Source: Stentor coeruleus
Taxonomy: Eukaryota > Ciliophora > Heterotrichea > Heterotrichida > Stentoridae
Reading direction: 5' to 3'
Assembly: GCA_001970955.1 (NCBI GenBank)
Contig: MPUH01000297.1
Location: forward strand, 1-64,000
DNA length: 64,000 bases
This document shows, piece by piece, positions 41,822 to 52,085 of this stretch. The position numbers were made by a program, and so were the translations under genes. Below the pieces are notes generated by a model. The model saw only the letters and a list, made by a program, of their open reading frames with translations, did no database searches and was not told the DNA's origin. How positions within the stretch are numbered: the stretch's first letter is position 1; each line of letters starts with the position of its first letter.

Positions 41822-42556
41822 ATGGAAAACTGTTTAGAAACACCTAGGCGCATGACAAAATTTGAATGCAAAAGCGAGCCTAAGTATATAAGAACCCCAC
41901 TTTCAATACTACAAAACACAAAAAGTACTTTTAATCGAACTTACACCCCTTTAAACAAACAGGAAACAGCTGAAGATGAAGGGGTTTTTAGCTTAGATGA
42001 ACTTGAAAATCCGCAATTGTCAGAAAGAATTGGTAAAATACCCTTACCAATACTTGTCCAGCCTTCATCCAATAAAGAAAATAAGGACATCAGTAAAATT
42101 TTGAAATCTTTAAGGTCGAAAGCCCTTAAAAGTATACTTAAGAATCCTCTGCAAAATGCGCAGAAGAATGTGCATTTTTGTACAGATTTAAAAGAAAGTG
42201 ATAATCATGTGGAATTAAAGTCCCACAGCATTGCCACTACATCTAATTCAGTTAGTGAGTCGCGTTTCGAAGCTCCTGCAGAGGAGAAACATGGATTTAA
42301 ATATGAAGAAAATATCAAGGCTGCTCTTACGGTGCCTGAGTTTGATGAGTTTCCTACAGTTGCTTTTTGCTCGATGTGTAGGAGAGAAATAGTAACTGTA
42401 GTAACACTTGAAAAAGTGAGAATAAGAAGAGGAATTTTTTCTGATATACACTGGACACTATGTTGGTGTCTTCCAGCGTGCTTTTATAATGAACGGGAAC
42501 TTGTTCATAGGTGTTCGTTTTGTGGTAGGGAAATCGCTAGGATTATGGATAATTAA
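41822..42556 (+). CDS. Protein with LITAF-like zinc domain
   Basis: 244 aa, no intron. The N-terminal 165 residues are disordered, rich in Lys/Ser/Pro. The C-terminal part has FCSMC near 182-186 and HRCSFCGREI near 229-238, bracketing a hydrophobic Cys/Trp-rich segment (WTLCWCLPACFYN). This CxxC - hydrophobic - HxCxxC layout is that of the LITAF/SIMPLE domain, a zinc-held membrane-dipping module of endosomal and lysosomal proteins. The long N-terminal extension lacks the PPxY motif of animal LITAF. Confidence 0.75.
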   Translation: MENCLETPRRMTKFECKSEPKYIRTPLSILQNTKSTFNRTYTPLNKQETAEDEGVFSLDELENPQLSERIGKIPLPILVQPSSNKENKDISKILKSLRSKALKSILKNPLQNAQKNVHFCTDLKESDNHVELKSHSIATTSNSVSESRFEAPAEEKHGFKYEENIKAALTVPEFDEFPTVAFCSMCRREIVTVVTLEKVRIRRGIFSDIHWTLCWCLPACFYNERELVHRCSFCGREIARIMDN

Positions 42557-43810
42557 TATATAAAACCTTGGTCCTTAAATTCACTTTAATTAAAATAATA
42601 CCTTTTTGATGGATAATTTTTCATAAGATAATTGATAGTCCTTGAATTTTAAGTACTTAATAAAACAAAATAATAAAACTATTTTTTTAAATGAAAGTAA
42701 AAAATTACTCTTGATTTGCTGGTTTTTTTAAATTTTATGTGGTATTGAATAAAGTATGATTACTCATTTTTTTAATAGTAATTAAATCATATGAATGAAA
42801 ATAATTTCTAATATAAGTTAGATTACTTAGAGATTTTGTTAAGATTTGTTTTAAGGCTTAGTTATTGCTTAAAATTTGATTTACTTCATTGTTTGAAGAA
42901 GTTAAAGTTTGCTAGAAGAATAATGCAAAAAAAATTAATTTTTAGTTAAATACTATATTTAAATAGGACTATATATTATCTTGCTAAGTTTAGAGTTTTA
43001 TTATTTCACTTGATATAATATTAAATTATTGACTTTAATATTATAATTTTTTAGAACATTTAGATGTTTATGGGATATAGTTATTATTACTCCTATGATA
43101 AATAGACTTAAATTGGTTTCAACTAGAAATAGTTCATAAATATTTTTTTGCAAATGAAACTATATAAGTATTTAGAAAAGGGTAAATCTTTTAATTATTA
43201 GTTATAATCTCAAAGTAAATTTAAGTCTATGAATATTAGCAACTATAAAGAATAATTCAGTATTAAGCTTCATTAATAAACTTACTAGAATTAATAATAA
43301 TAATGTATTACTAGAATACTATTTCCCATCTCCATGGACGCGTAATCAAATAAATTTTAATTGCAAATTTACAGCTTTTTATGAGCAATGATTTATCAAA
43401 AAAAAACTTCCTATCTAACCAATATCTCAAATGTTGACAAGAAATAAAATATCCTTGCTATTAATATCCCCTATTTGAACGAATTATCTGAGTGTAGCCG
43501 TTCTGATGAAGGAGTCAATCTTTCCAATGAGTTTAGCAAGCATTTATATGCCACAATTTTTTTTATCTTATAGATTTATTCTAGAGGAATTTAGATGGTT
43601 TAAGTAAAATTTTTAATTTGTAACTGCAAAATATAACTTTAAATACATTTATTTTTCTGGTTTTACATGTACAAACTTTATGAACTATTAGAATTAAGAG
43701 TGCTTTGTGATACTTGAATTCACTTGAAAAATTACTCTTAGATGAGTTTATTTGATTATCCCATTCAACATTTTTTTGAATAAATTCAAAGACAATTTAT
43801 TATGTTTTTA
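42557..43810. other. Convergent intergenic stretch
   Basis: 1254 bp, AT-rich. On the minus strand near 43470-43590 short segments look protein-like (YKCLLNSLERLTPSSERL), with stops between them. Too short and isolated to call a pseudogene. No RNA gene seen. Confidence 0.4.
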
Positions 43811-45484
43811 TTATATATTACTAATTTTAAGCTTAACCAAGATTTCAGTTTTCAACTTAGTTAGCTGTTCTTCTTTGAGATTATATTTATTGCCAAAGCT
43901 TTTAAGCACGGTATTGATATCATGATTTTTATGTAATCGAAGATATTGTTCTGTACTATCTGGAAGGACTACTGTAATTAAAAAACTTTCATCCATATCT
44001 TCACAGCTTTCAGGTGACTGACACTTATATCTTTTCGAAGTTTTACAAGAGTTTTTTACAATAAACTCGTTTACTGAAGGATTTTTCTCATTCAAAGACG
44101 ATTTTTTTCTCAATTTACTTGGACTAGATATTGAACTGTTTACAAAATTCATAACTTGAGTATCTTTATAGAGTTGTGATGGCGGTGTCACAAGGGGGTT
44201 AATTAAAGACAAATCATCTCCTTCACTCTCTGATGTAATTACCGATGAGCTTTTTGACTTTTTTGTAATAGGAACAGGTGAGCAAGAATGATATGTGAAC
44301 TGGATTTTTAGTAAAGTTGTTTCAGATGAGCAGGAGTTGCTGCGTAAAGATATGCTTTTGTGTTTAGCTATCTTAGGAATAGAGAGTTTGGGACGTGAAA
44401 ATGAGTAGAGAGAACGATTAACTGCTAGTTCATCGATCTCAGTGTCTAGTAAGTGTGTAGATGGCATAGTTCTGAACACTTCTGTTGTCCCTTCTATCGT
44501 ATCCCTAGGCTCTGGTATTTTTTCTTCAGTACCATCAACAATAACCTCAGCTGTGTCAGGCATGGACACCTTCACAGCATAATTTTTCCTATAATTCTCA
44601 CTAACAAAATCCTCACAAGTATTTTCACTAGCACGGCGAGTGACAAATTTAGAAGACCCTGAAGACTTTTCTCTAACTAGAGTAATCTTAGATAAATTTC
44701 GTCTATTTTGAAATAAATCATAAAAGTCCTTGTGGATTTTTTTAACACTTTCTGCAGACAAGAGTATTTGATTTTTTTTAGTCCCTGCAAATATCGCATC
44801 ATTTGAAGATGCGCGAGTTTTCTTTACTAAATTCATAACTGCTAATAAAAACATGCTTAAGTTTTTTTTATGGACTTTATTTGAGTCGTTTCCCCCTAAA
44901 ATCTTCCAAGCTTTTAGAATGAGTTCTCTTTCATTGGGTTTTATCATGTTTTGGTGGATGAAGTTCATTTTACCTAGAATTTGACAGAATTTGCTATAGT
45001 TGAGCATACCTGAACTATCAAAGTCCAAGTCTTTTGAGATTCTGTTAAACTCAGACTCGAATTTTTTTATGAGAACTTGCTCTGATTTTGGTGATAGGCA
45101 ACGCTTTGTGTCGTAAGTTGGCGTGGTGTTATTTACTTTGAATCGTTTAATTGGATCTTTTGAGAGAAATGAAGAATTAACTTTAGGCTGGAAAAAAAAA
45201 CTTGGTCCTTGATCAGACGAGTCTCTTCTGCTATAAAAACCTGGAGTTTTTCTATTCTCATAAACTTGAATTTTGCTTTTTTCTTTAATATTTTTCTTTT
45301 GATTACGTGGACTTGGATTCTTGTTACTTGCTGATAAGTGTTTTCTGTTTATTCGTGACTCTGAACCTTCAGTTTCTAATGATTTTCTTTGTGATTTAAA
45401 TTTTTCAATACTTTTCTTCTTGTATGTTCTCTTTTCTGTACCTTTCGTATCTAAATTAAATTCGCTATTATCACTGTTTAACAT
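43811..45484 (-). CDS. EF-hand-containing protein, 557 aa
   Basis: No intron. The N-terminal 120 residues are basic and disordered. At about 135-220 comes a calcium-binding-like region: FNRISKDLDFDSSGMLNYSKFCQIL has the D-x-D-x-S-G-x-(L)-x-(Y) loop of an EF-hand, followed by a second, degenerate helix-loop-helix (AWKILGGNDSNKVHKKNLSMFLLAV). The middle is Ser/Thr-rich with possible phosphorylation sites. The last 60 residues (SFLITVVLPDSTEQYLRLHK, VLKSFGNKYNLKEEQLTKL) form a small domain of the type LxVxLP-x2-x-xLxVxxx...F..xxxL, often found after EF-hands in ciliate proteins. Function unknown. Confidence 0.7.
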   Translation of the reverse strand: MLNSDNSEFNLDTKGTEKRTYKKKSIEKFKSQRKSLETEGSESRINRKHLSASNKNPSPRNQKKNIKEKSKIQVYENRKTPGFYSRRDSSDQGPSFFFQPKVNSSFLSKDPIKRFKVNNTTPTYDTKRCLSPKSEQVLIKKFESEFNRISKDLDFDSSGMLNYSKFCQILGKMNFIHQNMIKPNERELILKAWKILGGNDSNKVHKKNLSMFLLAVMNLVKKTRASSNDAIFAGTKKNQILLSAESVKKIHKDFYDLFQNRRNLSKITLVREKSSGSSKFVTRRASENTCEDFVSENYRKNYAVKVSMPDTAEVIVDGTEEKIPEPRDTIEGTTEVFRTMPSTHLLDTEIDELAVNRSLYSFSRPKLSIPKIAKHKSISLRSNSCSSETTLLKIQFTYHSCSPVPITKKSKSSSVITSESEGDDLSLINPLVTPPSQLYKDTQVMNFVNSSISSPSKLRKKSSLNEKNPSVNEFIVKNSCKTSKRYKCQSPESCEDMDESFLITVVLPDSTEQYLRLHKNHDINTVLKSFGNKYNLKEEQLTKLKTEILVKLKISNI

Positions 45485-45975
45485 TATAATAGGAGATTTT
45501 ATAGGAATAAATTTTAATTAACGGAAAGTTCAAGTTTTTTAGCATTTAAATTGAATTTTTAGGATTTTAGTAGATTAGTATGAGTAATTTGCCGCTTTTT
45601 TTTATAGCCAATATAAAATCTGAAAAGTTTATTAGTTAATTTTGCAAAAATTATAAAGTAAAATTTGGAGTAATATTGCTATAAGAATTGATTTTTCAAA
45701 TATCATTTGCTAAATTAATAGTATTTTGGATGAAATTTAAATAATGATCTTTATATTATGTCACATTTTTGATATTTTAAAACTATAAAAATTAAACTGA
45801 CTCTTAATATTTCCAAAACTATATATGCAAATTATATAATAATATCTAAAATCATAAGCTATAAAACAAAAGGATTATTATACAGAAATTTACCTATAAA
45901 CTTTCCAAATCCTAACCAAAACTTTAATATTCTAATAATTATATATAATCAATAATAATATCCCTGTCACTCATA
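45485..45975. other. Intergenic stretch between two minus-strand genes
   Basis: 491 bp, AT-rich, nothing recognised. Confidence 0.45.
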
Positions 45976-46476
45976 TTAAATTCTCAGTATTGCAGTGAAC
46001 TTCCACCTCTTCACTTTATAAGCCTTTCCCCTAAAATCCTTCTCTTTAAATCTAAACCCTTTTTTCTCTTTCGGTGTATTATTGCAAGTAGCTGACTTAG
46101 TCTCTATAATTTTAGCCGTAGGTATAGTAATAATATTCTTTTTTCTTCTACAAATCCTTTCTGTACCATAATTTTTCTTATTAAAATCCCATGCTAAGGC
46201 ATCTCCTGTCTTAGACAATACATCCAAACCTTCATTCTCCTCCTCCAATCTATGTATTTGCCCTTTTAAATCTCTACAATTTATCTCTCTTCTAATAAAA
46301 CTTTCAGGAGTAAAAGGTCTATAGCTTGAACTTATAGAACTAGACCTAGAAGCTCTATGTCTGTTTTTCTTATATATTTCTTTTTCCAAATTTTCTAGTT
46401 GCTTCTTGTTGCTCATTAAACTTTTTATCAGTTCTGTATTTGTTGCTCTTATAGCACCTTGCCTTGTAAGATTCAT
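45976..46476 (-). CDS. Hypothetical small basic protein
   Basis: 166 aa, no intron. An N-terminal coiled-coil-like helix (ELIKSLMSNKKQLENLEKEI), a Ser/Arg-rich linker (RASRSSSISSSYRPFTPESF), a second helix (DLKGQIHRLEEENEGLDVLSK) and a very basic tail. No known domain. The length of open frame and composition resemble other small proteins of this window. Confidence 0.55.
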   Translation of the reverse strand: MNLTRQGAIRATNTELIKSLMSNKKQLENLEKEIYKKNRHRASRSSSISSSYRPFTPESFIRREINCRDLKGQIHRLEEENEGLDVLSKTGDALAWDFNKKNYGTERICRRKKNIITIPTAKIIETKSATCNNTPKEKKGFRFKEKDFRGKAYKVKRWKFTAILRI

Positions 46477-47100
46477 ATATTATAGTTTCAAAGTATATAT
46501 ATTTTTCCTGTTATGCTAGGATTATATAATAAAAAATCAACTATCAAGTAGTAAAATGTGATAATTCAGATATTGAGTTTCAATGTTATAGACTAAAACC
46601 TTAAGTTTATGTACAAACATTTAACTGAATCCTTTGAAAGACCCAAACTAAATGAATGATGATTTTTTTGAGAGATTGGCTACTTATTTTATGAAAGAAC
46701 CTAAAATAATCTTAAGGCTTATTGAAATTAATTAGGTCTAGAAAGCCTGCTCCTCATAATATAATCAGTATGTTCCGTGTTTGTTTTTACTTAAATGGTG
46801 AGAATATTGTGAAAGTCTTAAAAAATCTCTTAACTATGATGTTGATATTCATTTAAGTTTGATTATTATAGTTTTTATTTTATAATACATATCATGAAAT
46901 TTCTGCTATTAATCAGGACTATTAATGAATTAGTTATAATTTTATAAATATATATTATGTGTCAAATTTTAATGCAATTAAATATAATTATGCTGATACA
47001 TTCAAATCTCAAAGCAAATACATAATTAACCTCAAAAAAATAATCTAAACTAATCTTATATTCTAAAGTCTTATCTCATTATATAATCCCACTAATAAAA
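46477..47100. other. Divergent intergenic stretch
   Basis: 624 bp between start codons of a minus-strand small protein and the PAP2-like gene. AT-rich. A 27-codon plus-strand frame near 46654 is too short to support. Confidence 0.45.
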
Positions 47101-48300
47101 ATGAGAAGAACTTTAGCCCGAGCATCATTCTCAGGCATGAATTCAATGTACATCCCTTTCATAATCAGAGGCACAGCAATACTAGTTCTCTTATTCATTA
47201 TCCCATTAGAATACCTCTTAGACGATACTTTAAGTAATGAAGAAGTGAATCTTATCGAAAGCATTCAAGACATGGAGACCTCAAAACTCAACACTTTCTT
47301 TAGAGGAATTACAACAACTGGAACTCATTATATGGTCATAGCCCTTCTTCCTTTTCTTTATAATTTCATGGACTCAGTGATCGTCATAAAAATCTCCATT
47401 GTTATTTGCCATGCCCTTTATCTTTATAGTTTCACAGCTATTCTTTTTACAGAGCCAAGACCCTACTGGATTCATAAATCAATCAAAGGTATCAATTGTG
47501 AAGATGGCTTTGGTCTACCTAGTGAAGAAATTCTTTTTGGTATGGTTTTCTATTTCTATATAATAGTTGAGGTCTTTGAATCTGTACATAAACAATTTAA
47601 AACCTTACTTTACATGCTATATACAGCACTTTTAATATTACTTGCTTTCTCTGATATGTACCTAGGGGAAAACTTCTTACATCAAATTATTCTAACCCTA
47701 TGTTTAGGTTTTGTTTATATTACTGGGGTTTTACTTTTAGACACTTATATATCAAACCTTGCCCTAATGAGCACATATTATAATAATAAAAATAGGACTG
47801 TTCAAGTGTATTGGTTTATTGCTTGTATGGCTTTGCTTTTAATTATTATAACTTTGTCTGCTAATGTTCCAAGTTTTGATCAGCCAAGCATTATTTGGAT
47901 TAAAAACTCTTATAAGCATTGCAGTTTTAAACAAGACATTGGCGGGTCTTATTCATTTTATCAGAGCGGGTGGATATTTTTTAACGCTGGGGCAATTTTT
48001 GGAAGCCAGTTAGCTTCAAGGAAAGTTGCAGTGGGATGGTGGAGATCAAAGCTGCATTTAAAATTATTCAAAGGAATTGTTTCTTCAGCTGTTGGATTTG
48101 GAATTTATTTTGGCTTTGGGTTTGTTGAGACTTATGATCGGACAACAGAATATGCATTTAATTATGTGATCCCTGTGAGTATTGGATCATTTATGTGCTT
48201 TGGTGTAATGCCAATTGTTTTTGAAAAGCTTAAGCTCAATGGTCAGGGAACAAATAGTGTTTATGACTCTGCAGGAATTTCCCTTAGAGAGTTACCTTAA
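47101..48300 (+). CDS. PAP2-like multi-pass membrane protein, catalytic residues apparently lost
   Basis: 399 aa with about nine hydrophobic helices, no intron. The middle resembles the PAP2 fold of sphingosine-phosphate and glucose-6-phosphate phosphatases: TEPRPYWIHK near 117 (motif 1, RP), GFGLPSEE near 136-143 (motif 2, normally PSGH) and SDMYLGENFLHQI near 184 (motif 3, normally SRxYLGxHxxxD). The catalytic His of motif 2 is replaced by Glu, and the Arg, His and Asp of motif 3 are Asp, Asn and Gln or similar. If the alignment is right, the protein is a pseudoenzyme. The C-terminal 130 residues form further helices. ER membrane location is likely from the family. Confidence 0.75.
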   Translation: MRRTLARASFSGMNSMYIPFIIRGTAILVLLFIIPLEYLLDDTLSNEEVNLIESIQDMETSKLNTFFRGITTTGTHYMVIALLPFLYNFMDSVIVIKISIVICHALYLYSFTAILFTEPRPYWIHKSIKGINCEDGFGLPSEEILFGMVFYFYIIVEVFESVHKQFKTLLYMLYTALLILLAFSDMYLGENFLHQIILTLCLGFVYITGVLLLDTYISNLALMSTYYNNKNRTVQVYWFIACMALLLIIITLSANVPSFDQPSIIWIKNSYKHCSFKQDIGGSYSFYQSGWIFFNAGAIFGSQLASRKVAVGWWRSKLHLKLFKGIVSSAVGFGIYFGFGFVETYDRTTEYAFNYVIPVSIGSFMCFGVMPIVFEKLKLNGQGTNSVYDSAGISLRELP

Positions 48301-49012
48301 TTAGTAAAGGTGTAGTTTATGATAGATGATGATTAATTTTTTTGGATAGATGGAATAAGTTCTCTAATTTTAGAGATGTTGGCTATGCAAAATTTTAGTG
48401 AAAAATATTTGATTAATGCTTTATTTGTGAAAGATGAGAGTTAAAAATTGCATTTGTAGAAATATGATGAAAATATAATAATATAGTGCTTTTTCAACTC
48501 ATCGTACTTATCAATGTCAATAAGAGTAGCACTGAATTCTTTATTCATAATCAGATTATTTATGCCAGTATTGCATGTAAAATTTATGAAGAATAATTAA
48601 ACTTACTAGAAAAAAAAGATGAAAATTTATCAATACCTAATAGAGACTATAGTAAGAAAGTAGGCAAGTTTTATAAACCTTTTCATTTTAATGCAGAGTA
48701 CCTATTCGAAAATACTAATGCTGACTTACTGATGATTTAATGAATTAAAAACTATGAAAATAGCATAATTAACCATACTTGACCCTTACATTGTTAAGCA
48801 ATATATCATAAAATGTGAATTAGTTATTAAAACAATTAAAGAAGTGGGTAATTATTTTTAATTTAAATATTAATAAGAAAAATCTACAACGGCATGTGCA
48901 CCCTAAATTAGTTTATGATTTTTCAAAATCTTATCATCTATATACTAACTTCATCCCTGTCCATTTCTATAAGTCCATTTTTCAATAAAATTCCCAAGAT
49001 CTAGCACATAAA
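48301..49012. other. Intergenic stretch with a possible gene relic
   Basis: 712 bp between two plus-strand genes. At about 48480..48745 one plus-strand frame reads VLFQLIVLINVNKSSTEFF, then after one stop LLEKKDENLSIPNRDYSKKV and FYKPFHFNAEYLFENTNADL. The opposite strand is also partly open, so it may be a relic or chance. The rest is featureless. Confidence 0.3.
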
Positions 49013-49690
49013 ATGTATTATCCAGCTCCAAAACATTTTATCAACGATAAAGACTGGAGAGCATGGAAAAAACTTGTAAACACAAGTGCATCTCGAGCAC
49101 TGACTCTGAACAAAATCAAGAAAATGCAACAAAAATTCTATGCCAACAGGAAAAGATGCACAAGTGAAATCCCAGTAAGTCCTTTACGTATAAACTTAGT
49201 GCCGAAGCAAAAGGTTTTCCGTACACATGAGTTTGCAAACCATACAAAACTAGCTCCAATAGCTTTAGCCCCTGCAAAATCTGTGGAAAAAGCCAAGCGT
49301 CTAAAGGTCCCAGCACAGATTATTGAATTCTCATATCCGGTGATATTCAAATCCAAACGTTCAGCTGACAAAAAGCCTGAACCAAAAGTATCAATTTCAT
49401 TAGATTTTACAAGTGATGATGACCTTTTTGAGTTCCATAAGAAAAATCACAAACTAAGTCCTAGTCCTAAGACAATAGAACCTTTTCAGATTAAAGATAT
49501 TATCTTAATTGGCAAGCAATCTGCACTTGCTCATAAAAATTCTGACTTCCAAGAAGATCGACATATAGAAACCCCTACACCTTGGCACGATGGAGAAAGT
49601 CATAAACGTAGGAACAGAGGTAATTTTCATAGAGACTCACAAAGCTTTTCATCTAGTGTTGCAGTTTCTACCGATTTTTATAACATATAA
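49013..49690 (+). CDS. Hypothetical basic protein, 225 aa
   Basis: No intron or recognised domain. Lys/Pro-rich, with an N-terminal helix (DWRAWKKLVNTSASRALTLN) and scattered conserved-looking patches (VPAQIIEFSYPVIFKSKRS). No signal peptide or membrane helix. It lies 95 bp before a plus-strand membrane protein gene. Confidence 0.6.
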   Translation: MYYPAPKHFINDKDWRAWKKLVNTSASRALTLNKIKKMQQKFYANRKRCTSEIPVSPLRINLVPKQKVFRTHEFANHTKLAPIALAPAKSVEKAKRLKVPAQIIEFSYPVIFKSKRSADKKPEPKVSISLDFTSDDDLFEFHKKNHKLSPSPKTIEPFQIKDIILIGKQSALAHKNSDFQEDRHIETPTPWHDGESHKRRNRGNFHRDSQSFSSSVAVSTDFYNI

Positions 49691-49785
49691 TATACTTAAT
49701 ATTAGCATAATAAATGCTTATTCTAACTGAGAGTTTTGCTATAACAGTTTTTAGTTTTGTAAAAGATATTTAGTTAAGCAGCGTT

Positions 49786-50502
49786 ATGCTGTTACCATCA
49801 TTTGGGTTTAGGGCTTATACTCGTCAGCAATGGGATAGTCCCAATGTGTGGATTGTTCTTATCAATAGTTTGTTGTGCATTCTAGGTAGTATTTTTCAAG
49901 AAGCTATGGTCAGACGTATAAAAAAAAATCTTGGTTATTATGGTTTAGGGTTTTTCATACTATCCCTTCCCCTAACTTTTTTTAATATCCTTTTCTCTGA
50001 CCCAGCACCTTATTTTACATTGTGTACTTATGGATGCTTTTCAATTGAGCCTTGTAGTACAAAAGACCAAAATTGGGGCAATATAGTTTCTTTAAGTTTT
50101 GTATTTGCATGTGCGTTTTTACTTAGTGCCAATGTTCTGGCTATATGGTTTATTATAGGGTTTATACGCTTGGGCCCAGAAGAGATCAACAAGGTTATTA
50201 TAGAAGTAAAAGAAAAGTATGCAAAGAGTTTGGAAAAGCAAGCACAAGGTAAAGAAGAGGACTCAGAAGATGATCAAGAAGATGATCAAGAACCAGATAA
50301 GACGAAAGTAAGGGATGATGGAGATAAAGGATTTTATGATATCCATAGTGTGAAAGATCCGAGAGAGACAGAAGAACCATTTTATGGATATCATAATGGG
50401 AAATTAGCTAAAGTTGGGCAGAAGAATAGTTTACAAGGACTTCGTGCTGAATTTGCAGATGTCCCCATATCTATGAGGCCAATACCTTATATTAAAAAGT
50501 AG
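49786..50502 (+). CDS. Hypothetical membrane protein with acidic tail
   Basis: 238 aa, no intron. Three hydrophobic helices at about 22-40, 52-70 and 100-128, with an extracytosolic loop carrying four Cys (LCTYGCFSIEPC) that could form disulfides. The cytosolic C-terminal half is charged and contains an acidic repeat (EDSEDDQEDDQEPD). The tail ends VPISMRPIPYIKK; the terminal KK could act as an ER-retrieval-like dilysine (usual form KKxx), which is not certain. No family recognised. The next gene begins 13 nt after its stop. Confidence 0.65.
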   Translation: MLLPSFGFRAYTRQQWDSPNVWIVLINSLLCILGSIFQEAMVRRIKKNLGYYGLGFFILSLPLTFFNILFSDPAPYFTLCTYGCFSIEPCSTKDQNWGNIVSLSFVFACAFLLSANVLAIWFIIGFIRLGPEEINKVIIEVKEKYAKSLEKQAQGKEEDSEDDQEDDQEPDKTKVRDDGDKGFYDIHSVKDPRETEEPFYGYHNGKLAKVGQKNSLQGLRAEFADVPISMRPIPYIKK

Positions 50503-50515
50503 TCACTATAATAAA

Positions 50516-51919
50516 ATGAATAAAACCCGCCAGAAGACTTTCCAAAAGTCATTCAACTGGAAAGATGAAAAGCATATACGTGAGCACTTTGCTGTAACCT
50601 TAAGAAAGTCCAAACGTAAAGATTGCCAGAAAAAACGAAGAGTAGAATGTTTATGTGAAAATCTATCTAAAATAAGCTTGAAATTACCAAACAATTATGA
50701 TCTAAATACATTGACTAAAGAATTATATTCAAGTTCAGATATAAGAACACTAAGCTTTATTATAAAAACTTTTATTGAAATACTTCAAAGTAATATCACT
50801 TATACTAAATCTTATGTGGAAATTGGTCTGATTGGAGTTTTATGCAAATACTTAAATTTTAAATACCCCGATGATCTTATTGAAAATGCTACAAGTTTAT
50901 TGTGTATGATGACTGAAGGAGATCAGTTTGTTATGAAACATTTAGATGAAAATGGGGTTATTGAAGGATTTTTGATTGTATTAGATTCAGATAACCAGAA
51001 AATTCAAGAAAATGCTTTGATTGGTTTAGGAAACTTTGTTGCCCATGATGAAGATTGTTTTGCTAAGTGTGTTCAGCAAGGTGTTTTAAAGAAATTACGC
51101 AAAATCAGTAGGATCTCAGCTTACAATGATTTAATTAAATTACTTGCATGGATGATTAGAAGCATTAGTTCTTATCATAATGAGCTTGGAGAATCTCATG
51201 TTAAAATCATAATCGAAATAGCTAAAAGAATTATAAATGATACTGACAATGAAGCTGTTGAAGATGCTATTTATGCTGTTAGCTACCTATCTAAAAAAAA
51301 CACAATAACAAACTGCAAAATCATTGAAGAAGGTATAGTTGAAGATGCTCTACAAAAAATTCAAAGTAATCCTCTTCCAACACTTAATTTAATTCTCAAT
51401 ATCTGTGCAGATGAAGAGAATTTTAATGAATTCCTCATGCAAATGAATCTTTTAGACAAGCTTGAACTAGTTTCCGAGTCAGAAAATCAAGAAGTTAAGA
51501 CAATTTTTTTTTGGACTTTAAGCAATTTTGTTGCAGGAGGGGTCAGATATTGTGCATTTCTGATGAAACACAACCTTTTCAGCAAAACTCTTGATATTTT
51601 TTATAACCAAAGTCCAAACTTATATTTAAGACAAAGCAAATATATATACTCACTCCTTCGTAGCTGCTCTTTTGAATCACACAAAGTTATATTTTTATCA
51701 GGGATATTGCAAAATTTGATAAAAATTGTTCCTCAAGTGCCAGAAAATATGCTTGTGCTTTTAAATATATCTAAACTATTCTTTGAGTACTCATCAACAG
51801 AAGGATTTTTTTGCATTGATGTCTATAACTTTGTAAATTCCATGGCGGATTCAGCTAGTAAGTCTGTTCAAAATAAAGCTATAGAAATTCTTGAGATTTT
51901 TCCTGATTATCATCTATAA
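50516..51919 (+). CDS. Armadillo-repeat protein, importin-alpha-like
   Basis: 467 aa, no intron, starting 13 nt after the previous gene. The first 45 residues are basic (KTRQKTFQKSFNWKDEKHIRE, LRKSKRKDCQKKRR) like an importin-beta-binding domain. ARM repeats follow from about 60 to 460; QENALIGLGNFVAHDEDC, LIKLLAWMIRSISS, and TIFFWTLSNFVAGG resemble the helix-3 motifs of importin alpha. The usual WxxxN Trp/Asn array that holds nuclear localisation signals is poorly kept (WTLSN is visible once), so it is a divergent member or another ARM protein. Confidence 0.7.
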   Translation: MNKTRQKTFQKSFNWKDEKHIREHFAVTLRKSKRKDCQKKRRVECLCENLSKISLKLPNNYDLNTLTKELYSSSDIRTLSFIIKTFIEILQSNITYTKSYVEIGLIGVLCKYLNFKYPDDLIENATSLLCMMTEGDQFVMKHLDENGVIEGFLIVLDSDNQKIQENALIGLGNFVAHDEDCFAKCVQQGVLKKLRKISRISAYNDLIKLLAWMIRSISSYHNELGESHVKIIIEIAKRIINDTDNEAVEDAIYAVSYLSKKNTITNCKIIEEGIVEDALQKIQSNPLPTLNLILNICADEENFNEFLMQMNLLDKLELVSESENQEVKTIFFWTLSNFVAGGVRYCAFLMKHNLFSKTLDIFYNQSPNLYLRQSKYIYSLLRSCSFESHKVIFLSGILQNLIKIVPQVPENMLVLLNISKLFFEYSSTEGFFCIDVYNFVNSMADSASKSVQNKAIEILEIFPDYHL

Positions 51920-52085
51920 GTAGTTTACTATATTTCCTATATTTTTTATAAGAATTTAATTATATCCAATGATTAACATTATAATACCTTCTAATCACAA
52001 TTTATAATTATCTTGTGAATAATCATATACTACTTTAAATATGAACTTATATTATTAGCTTAGCTTAAGCATTTTAAAATAATTT

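Noticed and set aside
48480-48745. Confident call of a pseudogene in this stretch
   Set aside because: Both strands have protein-like segments and no family is recognisable, so only a low-confidence note was kept.
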